From NCBI GenBank assembly GCA_029210965.1, contig JARGFZ010000027.1:1-35721 (forward strand): DNA of 35,721 nucleotides, in the 5' to 3' direction. Source of the DNA: a bacterium. Its GTDB lineage: Bacteria > BMS3Abin14. Below are positions 32,452-35,721 of the stretch, in pieces. How positions within the stretch are numbered: position 1 is the first letter of the stretch; each line of letters starts with the position of its first letter. Position numbers and translations under genes: made by a program. The notes beneath the pieces were generated by a model, which made no database searches, had not been told where the DNA came from, and worked only from the letters and a program-made list of their open reading frames with translations.

Positions 32452-33076
32452 GTCAACACCTGAACGCAGAACACAGAACGCAGAACGCAGGAGAAAAATA
32501 AACCTTATTCCGGACATCTCCCATAGAGCGAAAATGCTAAAACCCAATGCTAAACAGCATGTTAGGCTATTGTGGTTAATAATCAACATTATATATCGAA
32601 AGACTGCTGTAGAGGGGAAAATTTTTTGACACAAAGACGCGAAGACACGGGGGCACGGTGTAAGAGCAGCATGGGCGCTTGGCAGGATGGGTGTAAAGGT
32701 CCGTGGCTAGTGATTCGTGATTAGTAAAATGGCTTAGATCAAGGATAAAAGGCCGTTTCAATCCTGTGTGACATTTTATAGTATTTAAAGCCTAAATCTA
32801 CTTGTTCGCATAAGTAACGTTATGTAAAGTTTTAGATTTGAACAATTACGCCGTGACAAGCTGTGTAACTCTGCGATGGTTACTGGTGATTACTTCTGCG
32901 GCCCATCTGCCTGCTCTGAGCCTGTTGAAGGGCGTTAAGGCTTTTGAACCCCGAGATCGCTTCGCATGCGTATCAGCTCCCACCTTCGCTAAAGCTATGA
33001 TGGGCAGGCGCGATGACAGCGTGGGAACCGTACTTTCCCCGTGTCTCCGCGTCACCGCGTCCTGTGATTTTTTAAC
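32452..33076. other. 625-base non-coding gap at the convergent junction of the plus- and minus-strand genes
   Basis: The gap holds GAACGCAGAACACAGAACGC words (32461-32490), an A/T-rich middle (about 32570-32640), GACGCGAAGACACGGGGGCA words (32635-32655) and GTGATTCGTGATTAG words (32707-32724). A GC-rich tail lies at 32880-33060 and carries an open frame on the plus strand. The frame lacks a ribosome site and its translation looks like low-complexity repeat text, so I do not call it a gene. No clear terminator serves the convergent genes. Confidence 0.5.
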
Positions 33077-34135
33077 CTACCGGCTCCCGGCTCCTGGATT
33101 CTGGCTCCTGACTTTCAAAACCCCTTCAAACGCCTCTCCACAGCTTGGGCAGTTGCCCTTCTCAGTCACGTTGACAGATTTTACCTTAAAACCAGATCGC
33201 TGAATAAGGACCTCTCCGCAGCTGAAACATTTCGTTTCATCACCCCTACCCGGGACATTTCCCGGATATACATATTTCAGGCCGGCCTCCTCCCCTATTT
33301 GACACGCTTTTTCAAGGGTTTTAACAGGAGTTGGGGGCGCATCCTGCAGTTTATAGGTAGGAAAGAACTTTGAAAGGTGCCAGGGGATCGAAGGATCAAC
33401 CGATGCTATGAAGGCCGCCATGAACTCCAGAGAGGCTCTGTCGTCGTTATATCCGGGAATTATGAGGGTTGTCACCTCGATCCAGACACCGGCCTTGTGG
33501 AGGGCTCTGATGGAATCAAGGACCGGCTGGAGGCCTGCCCCGCAGACTTTACGGTAATGCTCTTCTGAGGCCCCCTTGAGGTCCACATTGGCCGCATCAA
33601 GAAAGTCCCCGGCAAGGGCTGCCGATTCGTCCGACATGTATCCGTTGGTGACAAAAACGTTGGATAGGCCTTCTTTTGCGGCATGGACTGCACAGTCCCG
33701 TGCGAACTCCATGAAGATAGTCGGTTCGGTGTAGGTATAGGAAATGGACGAGCAACCAGCCCTGATCGCCTCGTTTACCACATCCGCTGGCGTTGAATCG
33801 TCACCGGGTATGGGATCTATCAGGGGTGCCAGGACGCTGATCTGGTAATTCTGACAGTGTCTGCAGGCCAGGTTGCAACCTGCGGTGGCGATAGAATAGG
33901 AAAGTGTTCCGGGCTGAAAGTGGTAGAGGGGTTTTTTTTCTATGGGGTCGACGTTCCTGGCCACCAGTTTGCCGTAAACCAGTGTATACAGGGTGCCGTC
34001 ACGGTTTTCGCGAACGCGGCAAATTCCCCTTTTCCCCTTCTTTATGGTGCAGTAATGGGCACATAGCCTGCACCTTGTACTGGAATCCGGGTTTTTGTCG
34101 TAAAGAATGGCTTCAAACTGGGATTGCTTCGACAT
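33077..34135 (-). CDS. amrS: AmmeMemoRadiSam-system radical SAM enzyme
   Basis: This radical SAM protein belongs to the family that co-occurs with AMMECR1 and Memo proteins; its substrate is not known. The N-terminal metal knuckle has C22, C25, C29 and C39, then TRENRDG-like text. The [4Fe-4S]/SAM motif is AGCNLACRHCQNY with C87, C91 and C94. SYTYTEPTIFMEFA and VDLKG follow in the barrel, and two CxxC pairs (CFSCGE and CPSCGE) form a C-terminal zinc ribbon. It is 352 aa. Relatives begin close to 'EAILY'; here the start MSKQSQ comes from a dispersed CATTGCGAGG...GAAGCAATCC repeat. The last residues VRSQNPGAGSR come from a GGAGCCGGGAGCCGG word run. AMMECR1 and Memo genes are not in the window. 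Confidence 0.9.
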   Translation of the reverse strand: MSKQSQFEAILYDKNPDSSTRCRLCAHYCTIKKGKRGICRVRENRDGTLYTLVYGKLVARNVDPIEKKPLYHFQPGTLSYSIATAGCNLACRHCQNYQISVLAPLIDPIPGDDSTPADVVNEAIRAGCSSISYTYTEPTIFMEFARDCAVHAAKEGLSNVFVTNGYMSDESAALAGDFLDAANVDLKGASEEHYRKVCGAGLQPVLDSIRALHKAGVWIEVTTLIIPGYNDDRASLEFMAAFIASVDPSIPWHLSKFFPTYKLQDAPPTPVKTLEKACQIGEEAGLKYVYPGNVPGRGDETKCFSCGEVLIQRSGFKVKSVNVTEKGNCPSCGEAFEGVLKVRSQNPGAGSR

Positions 34136-34156
34136 GATCTACGGCCTCGCAATGAC
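34121..34156 (-). repeat. CATTGCGAGG...GAAGCAATCC dispersed repeat at the amrS start
   Basis: Read on the minus strand: TCATTGCGAGG, a spacer CCGTAGATCATGTC, then GAAGCAATCC. The outer parts form ATTGC/GCAAT pairing. This sequence resembles a repeat commonly seen between genes in diverse bacterial genomes. Its GAGG could serve as the ribosome site, and the ATG lies nine bases later, inside the element. Confidence 0.65.
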
Positions 34157-34274
34157 AAGCCGGCCTGGATTCTGGTTTAACCAGTTCAGGGTCTCTGGTT
34201 CCTAGCTGCAAGGCACTAGGTCCTAAGTGCTATGTTTTTACTTCGACACCTCGATACCTGGATACAGCCTTACT

Positions 34275-35456
34275 TCAAGCCGTGGGATCGATAACTTGCT
34301 TGCACTGAGGGCAGCGTATGCGGACCTTCTTTTTCGAGTACAGGCGTTTGGCCTCAATAAACCCGGAGGCATCGCAGCCGGGACAGGTGATCCTGATCCT
34401 GGCCTCACGGTCCATGGCCATGGTTTGGTCCTGGCTGTCAGTTGAAACAAGAGGGACATCTTCCGCCGGGGACCGCGGGAGCACTACCTGGATTATATGG
34501 CTTCCAATAGTAATTTTGTCGCCGTCCTGGAGAACAAACTCCTTGGTGAAGTGATCGTTGACAAAAATCCCGTTAAGACTGTCAAGGTCTCTGACGCTTA
34601 CCCTCCCCTCCTTTTCCTCAATGACTGCATGCTGGCGGGATGCACCGGCATCTCCCAGTACAAGGTCGGCTTCGCTGCTTCGTCCGAGAATGAAGGGGAA
34701 GTGGTCCACGGTGACCCGCTTCAGTGTACGGACTTTGTCGCGAATAATGAGTTCCGGGAGGGGCTTTGTGAAGTATTTGTAAACGCCGCCGTGAAAATGG
34801 GCATCTCCCTCAAGGTAATCGGAAGCGGGAGTGGTGTTCATATCTTCGTAGATCCGAATTTGTGTCTGCTGCCCCCTGATCTGATAGACCTCAATTTTCT
34901 GAAAAAGATCCAGCCACTCCAGTCCCCCCGATGATTCGACGATCTGGTCGTAAAAGTACGCTTTCACCACCTTTCCCCCCTTGGCGAAAGCAAAGCTGAA
35001 CCTTCCATCCTGGACCAGTGCAACCAGAGCGTCTTTACGGCCCTCCATGAGGTCAACAACCTGGTTTTCGATGCGGACAAATTCCGCTGATCCCTGCGTC
35101 TCGGGGTGGCATTCCTGCAGAACCAGGAGGGACTTGATGAGAATGGGATCCGTTTTCAAAAAATAAAGACGGACCTTGGGATGCTGAGCAAGGTATACAA
35201 AGAAATCCCTGATCGTTGTTGATTGTATATCCTTGGGGCCCGAGAAAGTACCTGCTGCGTAGGGTTTGCGCTGGAAGATGAGGAGGTAGCGTCTTTGCTC
35301 AATGTTCTCTTCTGTTGTCACACAATAACCGAATTCGAAATCGGCCAGGTCCCCCTCCCCTTTCAGGATCGAATCGAAAAGCGCAGGGTCAGGTGCTACT
35401 TCCTCAAGCTCAATGGAACCGAAGGGAAACGGTATTAAGATATCCTGCCTACCCAT
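34275..35456 (-). CDS. FHA-domain protein with C-terminal zinc ribbon and uncharacterised N-terminal domain
   Basis: Residues 1-235 form a domain I do not recognise, mixed alpha/beta with RRYLLIFQRKPYAAGTFSG and VALVQDGRFSFAFAKGGKVVKAYFYD; the latter hints at a DUF4388/roadblock-like or stress-sensing fold, low confidence. A forkhead-associated phosphothreonine-binding domain spans about 246-327: FILGRSSEADLVLGDAGASRQHAVI, then DLDSLNGIFVN. A CPGC/CPQC pair at 358-361 and 382-385 makes a zinc ribbon. It is 393 aa, without signal peptide or membrane helix. ATG 35456 is chosen because AGGAG lies 7 nt upstream; a TTG at 35462 is less well placed. A perfect palindrome sits in the leader. It suggests Ser/Thr phosphorylation signalling, but no kinase gene is nearby. 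Confidence 0.85.
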   Translation of the reverse strand: MGRQDILIPFPFGSIELEEVAPDPALFDSILKGEGDLADFEFGYCVTTEENIEQRRYLLIFQRKPYAAGTFSGPKDIQSTTIRDFFVYLAQHPKVRLYFLKTDPILIKSLLVLQECHPETQGSAEFVRIENQVVDLMEGRKDALVALVQDGRFSFAFAKGGKVVKAYFYDQIVESSGGLEWLDLFQKIEVYQIRGQQTQIRIYEDMNTTPASDYLEGDAHFHGGVYKYFTKPLPELIIRDKVRTLKRVTVDHFPFILGRSSEADLVLGDAGASRQHAVIEEKEGRVSVRDLDSLNGIFVNDHFTKEFVLQDGDKITIGSHIIQVVLPRSPAEDVPLVSTDSQDQTMAMDREARIRITCPGCDASGFIEAKRLYSKKKVRIRCPQCKQVIDPTA

Positions 35457-35471
35457 ATTCAATCTCCTGGC

Positions 35472-35497
35472 ATCGTGTCGAAAAATATAGACACGAT
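35472..35497 (-). promoter_or_regulatory. 8-bp palindrome (operator or hairpin) upstream of the FHA gene
   Basis: ATCGTGTC (35472-35479) and GACACGAT (35490-35497) are exact complements separated by 10 A/T-rich bases. On the minus strand the spacer reads TATATTTTTC, whose TATATT fits a -10 box in five of six positions. The site is 16 bases from the start codon, a position suited to repressor binding or to mRNA folding at the ribosome site. Confidence 0.45.
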
Positions 35498-35539
35498 TTG
35501 AATGTTTGACGAACTGTATTTACCGTACTTTATCTTGAG

Positions 35540-35577
35540 ACATCCTTTTATGAGCCCTCAGGTGAATAAAAGGATGT
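35540..35577. repeat. 12-bp perfect inverted repeat
   Basis: ACATCCTTTTAT (35540-35551) pairs exactly with ATAAAAGGATGT (35566-35577) around a 14-base loop. It lies about 85 bases upstream of the minus-strand FHA gene. It could be a terminator for a gene beyond the window or an operator. Confidence 0.6.
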
Positions 35578-35648
35578 TAGCCTACGAGGAGTTTGTTGAC
35601 AAGGGTCAGGGCGAAACATAGAATCAGTTTGAGGTTTGGGGTTTAAGG

Positions 35649-35721
35649 TTGATGACTTCGCAAAAAGTCATCAACGCGCCCCGAGGGGGGCGCCCGAATC
35701 AATGACTGCGGGTGTAAGTCA
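35649..35721 (-). repeat. Three-hairpin dispersed repeat, copy 2 (cut by window end)
   Basis: TTGATGACT/AGTCATCAA (35649-35657 with 35665-35673) is followed by GCGCCCC/GGGGCGC (35676-35692 region) and then AATGACT...AAGTCA up to the last base. On the minus strand it lines up with the copy at 16384-16459. The loops TTTTTGCG and GAG and the order of stems match, while several arm bases differ in a paired way. Confidence 0.82.

Noticed and set aside
32838-33203. Plus-strand open frame of about 120 codons near the convergent junction
   Set aside because: It has no ribosome site, runs into the 3' end of amrS on the other strand, and its translation looks like repeat-derived text.

Overview
The window looks like chromosomal DNA of an anaerobic Gram-negative bacterium, most likely a Desulfobacterota/'deltaproteobacterial' type lineage. 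This rests on gene content and gene order only: a ferredoxin-linked indolepyruvate oxidoreductase next to arylacetate-CoA ligases and a Liv transporter, an AmmeMemoRadiSam-type radical SAM enzyme, and a lipoprotein signal. No rRNA or complete tRNA is present to fix the taxonomy, and no phage, integrase, transposase or CRISPR array was seen.

Layout. (1) 1-10689: surface-sugar genes: the 3' part of wecB, a long WecA/MraY-type polyprenyl-phosphate sugar-1-P transferase, a wbpA-like UDP-GlcNAc/ManNAc dehydrogenase, galE, ugd, a UDP-glucuronate-4-epimerase-like SDR and a small conserved protein. Interspersed are a response regulator with a degenerate sigma-54-type AAA+ domain and two small four-helix-bundle ('23S rRNA intervening sequence protein') genes. 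(2) 11059-23893: PHP phosphoesterase-like gene, membrane TPR protein, iorA-iorB, paaK, tandem-ACT protein, livK-H-M-G-F and a second paaK. This is a coherent module for uptake and oxidation of aromatic or branched amino acids through aryl/acyl pyruvates and arylacetates. (3) 24011-29219: gmd, fcl, manC and manB, a full fructose/mannose-phosphate to GDP-fucose set (only mannose-6-P isomerase activity rests on the bifunctional ManC). (4) 29396-32451: UbiA-family prenyl-phosphate transferase, DUF362 protein and a flippase-like integral membrane protein. (5) Minus strand, 33077-35456: AmrS-like radical SAM enzyme and an FHA/zinc-ribbon protein.

How they work together (inference). Regions 1, 3 and 4 would supply UDP-GlcNAc(A), UDP-ManNAc(A), UDP-Gal, UDP-GlcA/GalA, GDP-Man and GDP-Fuc, together with lipid-linked initiation and possibly lipid flipping, for an O-antigen or exopolysaccharide. 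No glycosyltransferases, Wzx/Wzy or Wzc are in the window, so the assembly machinery lies elsewhere. Region 2 is catabolic.

The most unusual aspect is between the genes. Almost every intergenic gap contains short, imperfect, near-tandem 'word' repeats of roughly 7-11 nt in several families, often running right up to start codons. In at least one gene (amrS) a dispersed repeat appears to have supplied the start codon and another the C-terminal tail. There are also near-perfect inverted copies of gene ends (the regulator's 3' end and the epimerase's 5' end), and a three-hairpin repeat present twice with compensatory changes in its arms. The best protein-level candidate for new biology is the regulator, whose Walker A lysine, GAFTGA loop, Walker B aspartate and arginine fingers are all altered.
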